Of a DNA stretch of 64,000 nt, positions 7,569 through 16,402 are shown piece after piece. The DNA lies in NCBI GenBank assembly GCA_002402825.1, contig DHGP01000004.1, positions 23,077-87,076 of the forward strand, read 5' to 3'. The DNA is from Firmicutes bacterium UBA4795. Its GTDB lineage: Bacteria; Bacillota; Desulfotomaculia; Desulfotomaculales; Nap2-2B. Position 1 is the first letter of the stretch. Every line of letters starts with the position of its first letter. Both the position numbers and the translations under genes were made by a program. The notes under the pieces are model-generated. The model did no database searches. It was not told the origin of the DNA and was given only the letters and a program-made list of their open reading frames with translations.

Positions 7569-7597
7569 TTGTTTAAACCACTCTTATTTAATAGAAT
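7569..7597 (+). promoter_or_regulatory. Possible sigma-A promoter of trpB2
   Basis: TTGTTT at 7569-7574, a 17-nt spacer, and TAGAAT at 7592-7597. The spacing is ideal and the -10 has five of six matches; the -35 is weak. It lies 55 nt before the trpB2 start. Confidence 0.4.
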
Positions 7598-7651
7598 TAT
7601 TAAACTAAGGGTAATTATAAAACTCACTTGAAAGGAGCCGTAATTTAAGAT

Positions 7652-9007
7652 ATGGAGGAAACTAAAATCACCCTAACAGAGAAAGAAATACCTACCCACT
7701 GGTATAATATTCAGGCTGACATGCCTAACCTGCCTAAGCCCCCTTTAAATCCGGCCACCGGCCAACCAGTGGCCCCAGATGACTTGAAACCTATATTTCC
7801 CATGGGCCTTATTATGCAAGATGTATCACTAGAGCGGTGGATTGAAATTCCGGACGAAGTACGGGAGATTTACCGTTTATGGCGTCCTGCCCCCTTGTAT
7901 AGAGCCAGGCGATTGGAAAAAGAACTGGATACGCCCGCGCGCATTTTCTATAAGTATGAAGGTGTAAGCCCGGCCGGCAGCCACAAGCTAAATACGGCCG
8001 TAGCCCAAGCATATTACAATAAAAAAGAAGGCATTAAGCGTTTGACTACCGAAACGGGAGCAGGACAGTGGGGAACGGCTCTTTCCCAGGCCTGCAACTT
8101 TTTTGACCTTGAATGTGTTGTTTATATGGTAAAGGTAAGCTACCAGCAAAAACCCTACCGGCGTTCTATTATGGAAATTTTCGGGGCTAAAGTTTTTGCC
8201 AGTCCCAGCGAAAACACCAATATTGGCCGCAAAATCCTGGCGGAAATGCCTGAAACGCCAGGTAGCTTAGGCCTTGCCATTAGTGAGGCCATTGAGGAAG
8301 CTGCGGGACGTGAAGACACTAATTATTCTTTAGGTAGTGTTTTAAACCACGTAGTTTTGCACCAGACGGTGGTCGGTCTGGAAACGAAAGAGCAAATGGC
8401 TAGAGCCGGTTATTACCCGGACGTGGTTATTGGTTGTGTGGGAGGAGGCAGTAATTTCAGTGGCTTTGCCTTTCCTTTTGCGCACGATAAAATTACCCAG
8501 GGAACAAGCGTCAGACTAGTGGCCGTAGAACCCACGGCCTGCCCCACTCTTACCCGCGGGTTACATACTTACGATTTTGGTGATGTGGCCGGATATACTC
8601 CCCTTTTATACATGTACACCCTTGGTTCAAGTTTTATTCCTCCAGGCATACATGCGGGCGGACTGAGGTACCATGGCGATGCCCCCTTGCTCTGTCAGTT
8701 GGTGGCAGACGAAATTATTGAAGCGCGAGCCCTGCACCAAAAAGAGATTTTTCAAGGAGCAATCCTTTTTGCCCGCAGCGAAGGCATTGTTCCCGCTCCA
8801 GAGGCAGCTCACGCTATAAGGTGGGCTATTATGGAGGCCGAGCAGGCCAAACAAGAAGGCAAGGCCAAAACCATTCTTTTTAATTTAAGCGGTCACGGGC
8901 TGCTTGACCTTTCCGCGTATGATAATTATTTATCCGGCAAGCTTATTGATTATCCGCTACCGGAAGATGAATTACAAAAAGCTCTGGCCAAGCTGCCCAG
9001 CTTGTAA
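7652..9007 (+). CDS. trpB: Tryptophan synthase beta chain, type 2 (TrpB2)
   Basis: At 451 aa this is the longer TrpB2 form, not TrpB1 (about 400 aa). The PLP lysine lies in GVSPAGSHKLNTA, the substrate loop in TETGAGQWGTALS, and the cofactor phosphate loop in GCVGGGSNFSG. TrpB2 condenses indole and serine to tryptophan without strict need of TrpA. No other trp genes are near, so it acts as an orphan, often explained as indole salvage. An in-frame TAA lies two codons upstream, which fixes ATG 7652 as the first start although GGAG is about 14 nt away, a long spacing. Confidence 0.93.
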   Translation: MEETKITLTEKEIPTHWYNIQADMPNLPKPPLNPATGQPVAPDDLKPIFPMGLIMQDVSLERWIEIPDEVREIYRLWRPAPLYRARRLEKELDTPARIFYKYEGVSPAGSHKLNTAVAQAYYNKKEGIKRLTTETGAGQWGTALSQACNFFDLECVVYMVKVSYQQKPYRRSIMEIFGAKVFASPSENTNIGRKILAEMPETPGSLGLAISEAIEEAAGREDTNYSLGSVLNHVVLHQTVVGLETKEQMARAGYYPDVVIGCVGGGSNFSGFAFPFAHDKITQGTSVRLVAVEPTACPTLTRGLHTYDFGDVAGYTPLLYMYTLGSSFIPPGIHAGGLRYHGDAPLLCQLVADEIIEARALHQKEIFQGAILFARSEGIVPAPEAAHAIRWAIMEAEQAKQEGKAKTILFNLSGHGLLDLSAYDNYLSGKLIDYPLPEDELQKALAKLPSL

Positions 9008-9140
9008 ACGAGTTTAAACCTGATAAAAATCAAGGGGACTTTAATACCCCCGCTTTAACATTTAAGAAAAAAAACTTTAACATTTTCCTGAGGAAAGCAT
9101 AACCATGAAATGCCGCTTCTTATTATAAGGAGGGATTATT

Positions 9141-10214
9141 GTGCCTTACGCCGTTATTATGGCCGGTGGCAGGGGAGAAAGGTTTTGGCCGCGGAGCAGA
9201 AGGGCAAAGCCGAAGCAATTTTTGAACCTCATTGGCGAAAAAACCATGCTGCAGTTGACCGTAGAAAGGATTGAGGACCTGGTCGGAATATCGGACACAT
9301 ATATCGTGGCCGGTGCGGAATTTAAAGACACTATCCTGGAACAGATCCCGCAACTATCCGAAGAAAACATCATTATCGAACCGTTTGGCCGGGATACAGC
9401 CGCGGCCGTAGGGCTAACTGCCATGGTCCTGGGACAGAAAAACCTCCGGGAGGTCATGATTGTCCTGCCGGCCGACCATTATATCGGCAACGTGCGTAAT
9501 TTTCAAGAGGTCCTGAGAAGCGCCGTAGTTACCGCAAGCCGGGGAGATAATATCGTCACCCTGGGCATTATCCCTCACAGCCCTGAAACCGGGTACGGCT
9601 ACATTCAACGTGGTGAATTGCTCGATACCTTTGCGGGAATACCGGTTTTCCGGGCTGCACGCTTCCTGGAAAAGCCGGACTACGCCCGCGCCCTGGAGTT
9701 CCTCTCCAGCGGTGACTACCTCTGGAACAGCGGCATGTTTGTTTGGCGGATTGATGTGATCCGCGAAATGATAGAGAAGCATATGCTATCGCTGGCAGAG
9801 GGGCTTAAGGAGATCGAGGACAGCTTGGGCACCGGCCAGTACTCAAAAACGGTTGAAAAAGTCTATTCGAAACTGCCAAAAATCTCAGTAGATTATGGTA
9901 TCATGGAGCGAGCCGACAATATTTCCGTCATTCCATGCGACTTTGGGTGGGACGACATCGGGAACTGGACCGCCCTGGAAAGATACGTTGAAAAGGACGA
10001 ACTCGGCAATGTCCTTCACGGCCAGGGGGTCTTGCTGGATACGGCAAATACCTATATTGTCTCTAATGACAAGACCGTTGCGGTGCTGGGAGTCGAAGAC
10101 CTGATCATTGTAAACGACAGCGACAGCCTGCTGATCTGCCACAAAAGCCGGGCCCAGGAGATAAAAAAGGTCGTCCAGGCTTTGGTTGATAAAGGGTTTG
10201 ACGATGTTCTATGA
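9141..10214 (+). CDS. manC: Mannose-1-phosphate guanylyltransferase
   Basis: The 357-aa nucleotidyltransferase starts with GTG behind AAGGAGGG. It has the N-terminal signature MAGGRGERFWPRSR, then PKQFLNL (the usual PKQF motif), VLPADHYI and the mannose-type FLEKPDYARA. It makes GDP-mannose from mannose-1-phosphate and GTP. The C-terminal isomerase domain of bifunctional enzymes is absent, so it is the single-domain form. No polysaccharide genes are adjacent. Codons are rich in C and G at third positions (ATC, CTG, GTC), unlike trpB2 and pyrF on either side, which suggests recent transfer. Confidence 0.93.
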   Translation: MPYAVIMAGGRGERFWPRSRRAKPKQFLNLIGEKTMLQLTVERIEDLVGISDTYIVAGAEFKDTILEQIPQLSEENIIIEPFGRDTAAAVGLTAMVLGQKNLREVMIVLPADHYIGNVRNFQEVLRSAVVTASRGDNIVTLGIIPHSPETGYGYIQRGELLDTFAGIPVFRAARFLEKPDYARALEFLSSGDYLWNSGMFVWRIDVIREMIEKHMLSLAEGLKEIEDSLGTGQYSKTVEKVYSKLPKISVDYGIMERADNISVIPCDFGWDDIGNWTALERYVEKDELGNVLHGQGVLLDTANTYIVSNDKTVAVLGVEDLIIVNDSDSLLICHKSRAQEIKKVVQALVDKGFDDVL

Positions 10215-10321
10215 TCTTTAAATATAAATCTGTCGGTTAGAAATTCTTGATTAAGGTGGCCTATTTTTTCTCTGGCGTCTGGTACATTTTTATATATGCT
10301 CCGGTCCTTTTTACTTTACTT

Positions 10322-10632
10322 GTGGGAGTCTGCACCCGGCCGGCAGTTAACTGGGCATTGAACTTACAGGTCAGCGCCCGGGTCACGTTCAGCCCGATCA
10401 GCCAATCGGCCTCCGCCCGGCATGCCGCCGCATCATACAGGTTGTTGTAAGCGGTTCCGGCCTTTAAACTGGTAAAGCCCTCCCGGATAGCGTCATCAGT
10501 CTGGGATGAGATCCACAGGCGCTTGAACGGTTTCTTCCAGTTGGTGAGGACCATAGTCCAGCGGGCCACCAGTTCTCCTTCGCGGCCGGCGTCGGTGGCA
10601 ATGACCAGTTCTTTAAGATCTTCCCGTTCTTT
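10322..10632 (-). pseudogene. topB: Fragment of DNA topoisomerase III (topB)
   Basis: Read through on the minus strand, this frame encodes LVIATDAGREGELVARW, then LWISSQTDDAIREGF, then CRAEADWLIGLNVTRA and AGRVQTPT. These are consecutive central motifs of topoisomerase III. After QTPT the similarity stops abruptly, and the N-terminal Toprim start and the catalytic tyrosine region are missing. Only about 105 of some 700 codons remain. The 5' edge runs into the pyrF stop codon. It has the same high G+C as manC, so both probably arrived in one transferred segment that later decayed. Confidence 0.8.
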
Positions 10633-11324
10633 TAGCTAACCAGAGCAATTTCCTCAATAATCTTTTGGGCGGCGGCATACGGCTCTGAGGCGGCGGTAAT
10701 TGGCCTTCCTACCACTAGGTAGTCTGCCCCCTTTAAAATAGCTTCTTTTGGGGTAACGGCTCTTTTATGTTTATCCAGGGATTCTCCGGCCGGTCTTATG
10801 CCCGGGGTTACCACTAAAAGCTTTTTACCTATTGCTTCTCTAATCAGGTCAATCTCAAGGCCTGAAGCCACAACGCCGTCACAGCCGTACGTGGCGGCTT
10901 TTTGGGCCCGGTAAAGGACCATCTCCTCTAAAGAGCAGGGGAAACCTAAATCTAAAATGTCGGTCGTATCCAAACTGGTTAGTACCGTTACCGCCAGCAA
11001 CTTTAGGCCCGTGTTTCCCCGTCCCTTTACCGCTTGTTTAATAATCTGGGTATTTCCGTGAATAGTCAAAAAAGAAACCCCAAGCTTTGCGGCCAGAGCC
11101 ACTACTTTTTCAACGGTTTCAGGAATGTCAAAATATTTCATATCCAAGAAAACTTTTTTACCTTGCTTTAAAAGCCAGGGAATTATCTCTGAACCACAGC
11201 TTAACTGCAAAACAACACCGACTTTAAAAAAGTCTACCATGCCATCAAGTTTTGTTACCAGTTCTTTAGCTTTATCAACCTGGTCAACATCAAGGGCGCA
11301 AATAAGCCGCTCTCTTGGTTCCAT
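10632..11324 (-). CDS. pyrF: Orotidine 5'-phosphate decarboxylase
   Basis: A 230-aa TIM-barrel enzyme of normal length for the PyrF type 1 family. It has RLICALDVD at the first strand, the catalytic DMKYFDIPETV (Asp-Lys-Asp), TIHGNT and the C-terminal VTPGIRP and ADYLVVGRPIT phosphate loop. It converts OMP to UMP, the last step of pyrimidine synthesis. AAAGGAG precedes the ATG by 8 nt. It stands alone, away from other pyr genes, and its stop codon abuts the topB fragment. Confidence 0.95.
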   Translation of the reverse strand: MEPRERLICALDVDQVDKAKELVTKLDGMVDFFKVGVVLQLSCGSEIIPWLLKQGKKVFLDMKYFDIPETVEKVVALAAKLGVSFLTIHGNTQIIKQAVKGRGNTGLKLLAVTVLTSLDTTDILDLGFPCSLEEMVLYRAQKAATYGCDGVVASGLEIDLIREAIGKKLLVVTPGIRPAGESLDKHKRAVTPKEAILKGADYLVVGRPITAASEPYAAAQKIIEEIALVS

Positions 11325-11442
11325 ATAAAAGCTCCTTTCTTTTTGACTTTTAAATTATCTTTGTTTAAAACTTCGAAATTCTACCCCCCAGATTACAGAA
11401 ATATATCTTTTTTTTGTTGATGGTCTTTTCTCGCCGGCTGTC

Positions 11443-13614
11443 CTAAAAAATTTCTTTCTTTGCTTCTTCTTTTGTTTCTTCCTTTATTTCCTTTATTTCA
11501 TTTTTTATTGCAGAAGCGTCTTTGTTACCAGGAGGCAAAATTTCTCTTCCTTCTTGTGGTATGTTTGTCTCTTGAATATCCGGAGGCATTATTATTGGTT
11601 CCGGTTGTTTTGGCTGCGGTGTGATTGTCCCAGATGATTTAGGAGGTGCAGGTGATGAAGGTTTGGTATTTGTTTCGGGAACACCAGGGGTATAAGGTGG
11701 TAGGGGAGGTGCTTCTGGAATCGTTTTACACCATTTTTTTTCTGATGGTTCTTTTATCCCTAAAGAGGCAAGCATTACCTGACGCCAGATTGAAGCACAA
11801 TACTTACCTCCAGAGACACCAGACATATAACGGGGAATATCACAACCCATCCAGACTACCCCAACCAGGTGAGGAGTATAACCGCAAAACCAAATATCTT
11901 TGCTCCGGTCAGTTGTTCCAGTTTTACCAGCTACATCAAGGCCAAAAATCCGGGCCTGCGTTCCTGTACCATAACTTACTGCTGCCTTCAACATTTCGGT
12001 CATCATTTGCGCCGTTTGTGGCCTCATCACCCGGCGAGACACCGGGTTTGTTTCTTCCAGGATGGTTCCGTTATCCTGGGTAATACGGATAATTGGCTCA
12101 GGGGCCGTATAAATACCGTCATTTGCAAAGGTAGCGTAAGCAGCCGCCATTTGCAAAGGGGTTACTCCTTTATGTAACCCCCCTAGAGCTACGCTTAGGC
12201 CTTCTCTGGTTGGTTCTATGTTGGTAAAGCCCATCTGGCGGGCAAAGGTTATGGCTTGGGTAAGCCCTACTTGATTAAGTAATTTTACGGCGGGTATATT
12301 TATTGAGTATGCCAGTGCGTCTTTTAAGGTAACCGTTCCCCGGTACCTGCCATTATAATTCTTCGGGCAATAATCACTATAACTAACCGGAGTGTCACTT
12401 ATTATGCTCTTTGGGGTCATATTAAGATATTCTAAGGCTGGCGCATAAGCAATAATGGGTTTAAATGCCGAACCTGGTTGCCGGTAAGCCATGGTAGCGC
12501 GATTATATCCTAAATTAGTGGTATGTTCCCGGCCCCCCACCAGGGCCCTTATGGCACTGTTTTGTGGGTCAATCACTACTACTGCTGCTTGCGGTTGTAC
12601 GTTTTGTTGGTTATCATGTGTGGTAAAAGGAAAGTTCGCCTTTTTAGATACCGCTTGTTCGGCTGCTTTTTGTATATTTGGATTTAACGTAGTATAAATC
12701 TTTAATCCGCCGTGATATAAATATTCCTCCCCATATTTATTCACGACCTGCTGTACTACGTAGTCCACAAAATATGGGTAGGGGTATGGTGATGAGAAGC
12801 TGGCAGTATTTTTCTTCAGGTTTAACGGTTTTTGTTCGGTCTGCTCTCGTTCTCGGGGGGTGATAAAACCGTGCTTTACCATTGAATCTAAAACAGAATT
12901 ACGTCGGGCTGTAGCAGCTTGAGGGTTACGGAATGGAGAATAATAACTGGGTGCTTGGGGCAACCCGGCTAGTAGCGCTGCTTCAGCAAGAGTTAAGTCA
13001 TTTACCTGTTTTTTAAAGTAAGTTTCTGCGGCAGCCCCTATCCCTCTTGCACCTTCACCAAAGTAAATGTTATTTAAATAGGCCATAAAAATTTCTTCTT
13101 TGGAATAACGGCGCTCGAGCTGTAAAGCCAGGATTATCTCCTGAATTTTACGTTTTAGGGTTCGCTCAGGGGTTAAAAAAGTATTTTTTACTACTTGTTG
13201 GGTAATGGTACTGCCGCCTTGGACTATTTTTTGCCGGCTAATATTAGCCCAGGCGGACCGTAGAATGGCCCAAAAATCAACTCCATGGTGCTGGTAAAAA
13301 CGTGCATCTTCCGCCGCTAAAAACGATTCCCTTACCACCTTAGGTACATCAGCGTACTTTACTGGTAAGTAGTTTTCACTTTTTAACTCCGCAAAAGGCT
13401 TTCCGTATACGTCATAAAGTACGCTGGGCCCTTTTTTGTTTAGTGTATCTATTTTCAGGACGGGTAAATCACGCACACATACATAAGCAAGGCCGCTGGC
13501 TACCCCACCGGTAATAAAAAAGAGCAAAAAGAGTAAAACAACAATGATTTGTAAAATATTAAGCCGGCTTTTTTTCCGTTTTTTATTTCCCTTTTTCTCT
13601 TCATAATTAAACAT
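11443..13614 (-). CDS. Class A penicillin-binding protein (PBP1A family)
   Basis: A bifunctional murein synthase of about 723 aa. A basic N-terminus and one membrane anchor (about residues 20-48) are followed by the GT51 glycosyltransferase (catalytic Glu in AAEDARFYQHHGVD; GGSTITQQVVKN) and the transpeptidase domain with SAFKPI (SxxK), SIN and KTGTT. The tail from about residue 640 is Pro/Glu/Lys-rich and disordered. TTG 13617 precedes ATG 13614; ATG is chosen. No ribosome site is visible because the region just upstream is a terminator-like hairpin. It is downstream of tRNA-Leu on the same strand. Confidence 0.94.
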   Translation of the reverse strand: MFNYEEKKGNKKRKKSRLNILQIIVVLLFLLFFITGGVASGLAYVCVRDLPVLKIDTLNKKGPSVLYDVYGKPFAELKSENYLPVKYADVPKVVRESFLAAEDARFYQHHGVDFWAILRSAWANISRQKIVQGGSTITQQVVKNTFLTPERTLKRKIQEIILALQLERRYSKEEIFMAYLNNIYFGEGARGIGAAAETYFKKQVNDLTLAEAALLAGLPQAPSYYSPFRNPQAATARRNSVLDSMVKHGFITPREREQTEQKPLNLKKNTASFSSPYPYPYFVDYVVQQVVNKYGEEYLYHGGLKIYTTLNPNIQKAAEQAVSKKANFPFTTHDNQQNVQPQAAVVVIDPQNSAIRALVGGREHTTNLGYNRATMAYRQPGSAFKPIIAYAPALEYLNMTPKSIISDTPVSYSDYCPKNYNGRYRGTVTLKDALAYSINIPAVKLLNQVGLTQAITFARQMGFTNIEPTREGLSVALGGLHKGVTPLQMAAAYATFANDGIYTAPEPIIRITQDNGTILEETNPVSRRVMRPQTAQMMTEMLKAAVSYGTGTQARIFGLDVAGKTGTTDRSKDIWFCGYTPHLVGVVWMGCDIPRYMSGVSGGKYCASIWRQVMLASLGIKEPSEKKWCKTIPEAPPLPPYTPGVPETNTKPSSPAPPKSSGTITPQPKQPEPIIMPPDIQETNIPQEGREILPPGNKDASAIKNEIKEIKEETKEEAKKEIF

Positions 13615-13617
13615 CAA

Positions 13618-13667
13618 ATAAAAAATTAACCTGGCTTATGCATTATTTATTTCAACATATACCAGGT
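13618..13667 (-). terminator. Terminator-like hairpin after tRNA-Leu and abutting the PBP start
   Basis: On the minus strand ACCTGGTATATG (13667-13656) can pair with CATAAGCCAGGT (13640-13629), ten of twelve positions, and TTAATTTTTTATTT follows. This ends the tRNA-Leu transcript. The U-tract runs directly into the start codon of the penicillin-binding protein, where a ribosome site would be expected. Confidence 0.65.
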
Positions 13668-13691
13668 AAATGACCCTCAATCAAATTTCTT

Positions 13692-13779
13692 CTGGTGCCG
13701 AAGGCGGGAATCGAACCCGCACGGCCTTGCGGCCACCGGTTTTTGAGACCGGCGCGTCTGCCAGTTCCACCACTTCGGC
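13692..13779 (-). tRNA. tRNA-Leu (anticodon CAA)
   Basis: On the minus strand the sequence folds as a class II tRNA: acceptor GCCGAAG/CTTCGGC, D arm with AACTGGCAGA, anticodon stem GCCGGT/ACCGGT (approximately) around CTCAAAA, a long variable arm GGTGGCCGCAAGGCC, and T arm GTGCGGGTTCGAATCCCGC. Anticodon CAA reads UUG. The 3' CCA is encoded. Confidence 0.96.
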
Positions 13780-14115
13780 GCATCTAACTTTTACTTTTTT
13801 AATCTATCATAGTTACAGGATAGTGTCAATAGGGTCAGGAATATGCGATGCCGTCAATCACTTTGCGTAGAGCCCACTCTCCCATGCAATAGAGCCGTAT
13901 CAACGTCTAACGTATTGCGTGCTTTATTTTTTCGTGGTATAATTCTTATAAAATTGCTTAAATGATTGGTACTAGTGGAATTAGAAATTGCAAACTAAAT
14001 TAGAAATAATTTTTTCTTGACTCTCAAGGGTTCTACGGCGCAAAAAATAAAGTTGAGTTTAGCGCGTCAAACTGCTAGAGTTATTTTTTAGCTTTATAAA
14101 AGAAAGGGAAACAAG
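13780..14115 (+). other. Intergenic leader region upstream of the acyl-CoA synthetase gene
   Basis: There is no gene in these 336 bases. They contain a sigma-A-like promoter (13915-13943) and about 170 nt of possible leader. In the leader GACTCT near 14022 can pair with AGAGTT near 14077 (one G-U), an inner GCGC/GCGC pair is possible, and ATTTTTT follows, so a regulated terminator is conceivable. I could not match it to a known riboswitch class. Confidence 0.35.
13915..13943 (+). promoter_or_regulatory. Sigma-A-like promoter with extended -10
   Basis: TTGCGT, 17-nt spacer, then TGGTATAAT: a perfect TATAAT with the TGn extension, which compensates for the weak -35. It points to the acyl-CoA synthetase gene 172 nt downstream. 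Confidence 0.6.
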
Positions 14116-16191
14116 ATGCAAGATAAAGATTTAAAAATTTTTTTTGAACCGGAAAAGATTGCCCTCGTAGGTGTTTCAACCCGTTCTACAGACTATAACC
14201 TTTTAGAAAGCATTAAATACTTTGGTCACCATGGCCGTTATTATGTGGTTAATCCTGGAGGGGGAACCTTTTTAGGAGAAGTCATTTATCCAGCAGTGGA
14301 AAAAATACCGGAATCAATAGACCTGGCAGTAATTACCACTCCGCGAGAAGTGGTCCCGCAGGTAGCCAGGGAGTGTATCGCAAAAGGTGCCCGGGGACTA
14401 GTAATCATTTCGCAAGGCTTTGCTGATAGCGATGAAGACGGAAAACGCTTGCAGTCAGAAGTGCTTCAAATAGCACGATCAGCTGGGATAAGAATTATAG
14501 GGCCAAATACAATGGGTGTAGTTAATGCTTTTAATAATTTTTCTACCGCGTTTGTTTCTTTTTCCATTGAAAATAAACCTATTGGGATTGTGAGTCAATC
14601 GGGCATTTTTTTACCGGGAAGTTATTCATTAACCGGCGGTCTAGGTTTGGCTGTAGATTTGGGAAATGCTAGCGATGTTAATTTTTCGGAAATAATTTCT
14701 CTTTATGGTAAAGACCCGCGGTTAAAAGTAATTTCTTTACATATCGAAGATGTTAAAGACGGAAGAAAATTTATGCAGGTTGCTGCTGAAGTTAGCCGGC
14801 AAAAACCTATCTTGGCTTTAAAAACGGGAAGGACGGAAGCTGGGGCAAAAGCTGCAAGTTCTCACTCAGGCTCTTTGGTAGGAGAGGATGCGGTCTACAC
14901 AGCTGCTTTTAAAAAAGCAGGCGTAATCAGAGTAAAAAATGATGAAGAACTCTATGATTTAAGCCGGACATTTGCCACTTATCCTCCTTTAAAGAGTAAT
15001 CGAGTAGCCATTATCACACCTGCCGGAGGGCCATCAATTTTGGCTGTGGACGCTTGCGCCAAAGCAAACTTGAAAATGGCTAAACTTTCACCCCAAACAA
15101 TCGCCCGGCTAAAACCTTTTTTTCCTCCCTGGATGGAAGTATCTAACCCCATAGATATTTGGGCAGCCGGAATGTCCCGAGGGTATCCTCAGGTTCTCCG
15201 GGAAGCACTTGCAGCTACTTTAGAAGATCAATGGATAGATGCTGTTTGTGTTATTACTTTCGCTTTCCCTTTTTCTAGTAACCTGCTTGAAATTATCTGC
15301 GAATTAAGTACGGGAAGCAAAAAGCCTGTGGTTGTTTGGCTTTACGGGCCTTCTAAATGGGAACAAAAGAGGCTTTTTGAAAAGAAAGGCGTGCTTACTT
15401 TTTCTTCCCTAGACGGGGCAATAGGAGCATTAGGAAAGCTTTACCATTACTGGACTTTCATCAACAACCGCCCTATACCTGAATATAAAACTTTTCCAGC
15501 ACACCGGGAAGAAGTGCTTCATTTGTTTGCTTCCCGCCGAGGAATGCTTCCGACTTTAGAAACATATCGCATTTTGAAAGCTTACAATATTCCTGTGGTA
15601 AGAAGTGGTTTGGCGCAAAACCTTGAAGAGGCCTTAAATTTTGCCAGTATGCTTGGCTATCCGGTAGTCATGAAAATTGTAAGCCCGGATATTATTCATA
15701 AAACAGACGCGGGAGGGGTAAAAATTAACTTGTCAGGTCCGGATGCACTCCGACAGGCTTATTTAGAAATGTTTACCGAAGTAAGAAAAAAGGCACACAA
15801 AGCAAGAATTGAAGGAGTGTTCCTTCAGCCTTACATTAAAGGGGGCCTGGAGGTAATCATAGGAGGAAAACAGGATGCTTGTTTTGGAGCGGTAGTAATT
15901 TATGGTAGTGGTGGTATTTTTACTGAAGTTACCCGCGATTTCTCTTTACAAGTGGCTCCCCTGAGTATTTCAGACGCACTAAATATGGTGCAGAAAACAA
16001 AGTCTTTTGCTCTCTTCAAGGGTGTTAGGGGTCAAAAACCTTTGGATTTGGAAGCAGTAATAGAAACTTTGTTAAAAGTTTCTCAAATAATGAATGACTT
16101 TCCCCAGATTGAGGAAATGGATTTAAATCCGGTTATCGTAAGAGAAAAAGGAGTTTCGGTGGTTGATGCACGGATCGTTTTATCTACCTAA
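14116..16191 (+). CDS. ADP-forming acetate/acyl-CoA synthetase, fused alpha-beta
   Basis: The 691-aa protein joins both subunits of NDP-forming acyl-CoA synthetase. Residues about 8-135 are the CoA-binding Rossmann domain (FFEPEKIALVGVS). The succinyl-CoA-ligase-like domain follows, with GIVSQSG and the phospho-histidine loop SSHSGSLVGEDAVY. From about 470 there is an ATP-grasp domain (GYPVVMKIVSPDIIHKTDAGG). It interconverts an acyl-CoA plus ADP and Pi with the acid plus ATP, giving substrate-level ATP during fermentation of amino or organic acids. Substrate range cannot be read from sequence. It is a single-gene unit. Confidence 0.9.
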   Translation: MQDKDLKIFFEPEKIALVGVSTRSTDYNLLESIKYFGHHGRYYVVNPGGGTFLGEVIYPAVEKIPESIDLAVITTPREVVPQVARECIAKGARGLVIISQGFADSDEDGKRLQSEVLQIARSAGIRIIGPNTMGVVNAFNNFSTAFVSFSIENKPIGIVSQSGIFLPGSYSLTGGLGLAVDLGNASDVNFSEIISLYGKDPRLKVISLHIEDVKDGRKFMQVAAEVSRQKPILALKTGRTEAGAKAASSHSGSLVGEDAVYTAAFKKAGVIRVKNDEELYDLSRTFATYPPLKSNRVAIITPAGGPSILAVDACAKANLKMAKLSPQTIARLKPFFPPWMEVSNPIDIWAAGMSRGYPQVLREALAATLEDQWIDAVCVITFAFPFSSNLLEIICELSTGSKKPVVVWLYGPSKWEQKRLFEKKGVLTFSSLDGAIGALGKLYHYWTFINNRPIPEYKTFPAHREEVLHLFASRRGMLPTLETYRILKAYNIPVVRSGLAQNLEEALNFASMLGYPVVMKIVSPDIIHKTDAGGVKINLSGPDALRQAYLEMFTEVRKKAHKARIEGVFLQPYIKGGLEVIIGGKQDACFGAVVIYGSGGIFTEVTRDFSLQVAPLSISDALNMVQKTKSFALFKGVRGQKPLDLEAVIETLLKVSQIMNDFPQIEEMDLNPVIVREKGVSVVDARIVLST

Positions 16192-16402
16192 AGTACAGCC
16201 GTTTCGGTTGTTTCCCGTATTATTCCATTTTTGCAAAATTAATTTATGCTACCTCAATAAAAATTTTAGCAACAAGAATAATTTATTGTCTTATCTAATT
16301 TAAGTTATTCTGATATTGATCATTATTATTATGTTAATAAATTGGTCATAAATTTGGTTTATTTGCTTAAAAAACATTATTTTTAACTATTGCATTTTAG
16401 CT

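Noticed and set aside
10247..10450. 67-aa plus-strand frame
   Set aside because: It is antisense to the topB fragment and has no similarity of its own.
13670..13870. Open frame on the plus strand (66 aa)
   Set aside because: It is the complement of tRNA-Leu; its ATG lies in the terminator region and it has no ribosome site.
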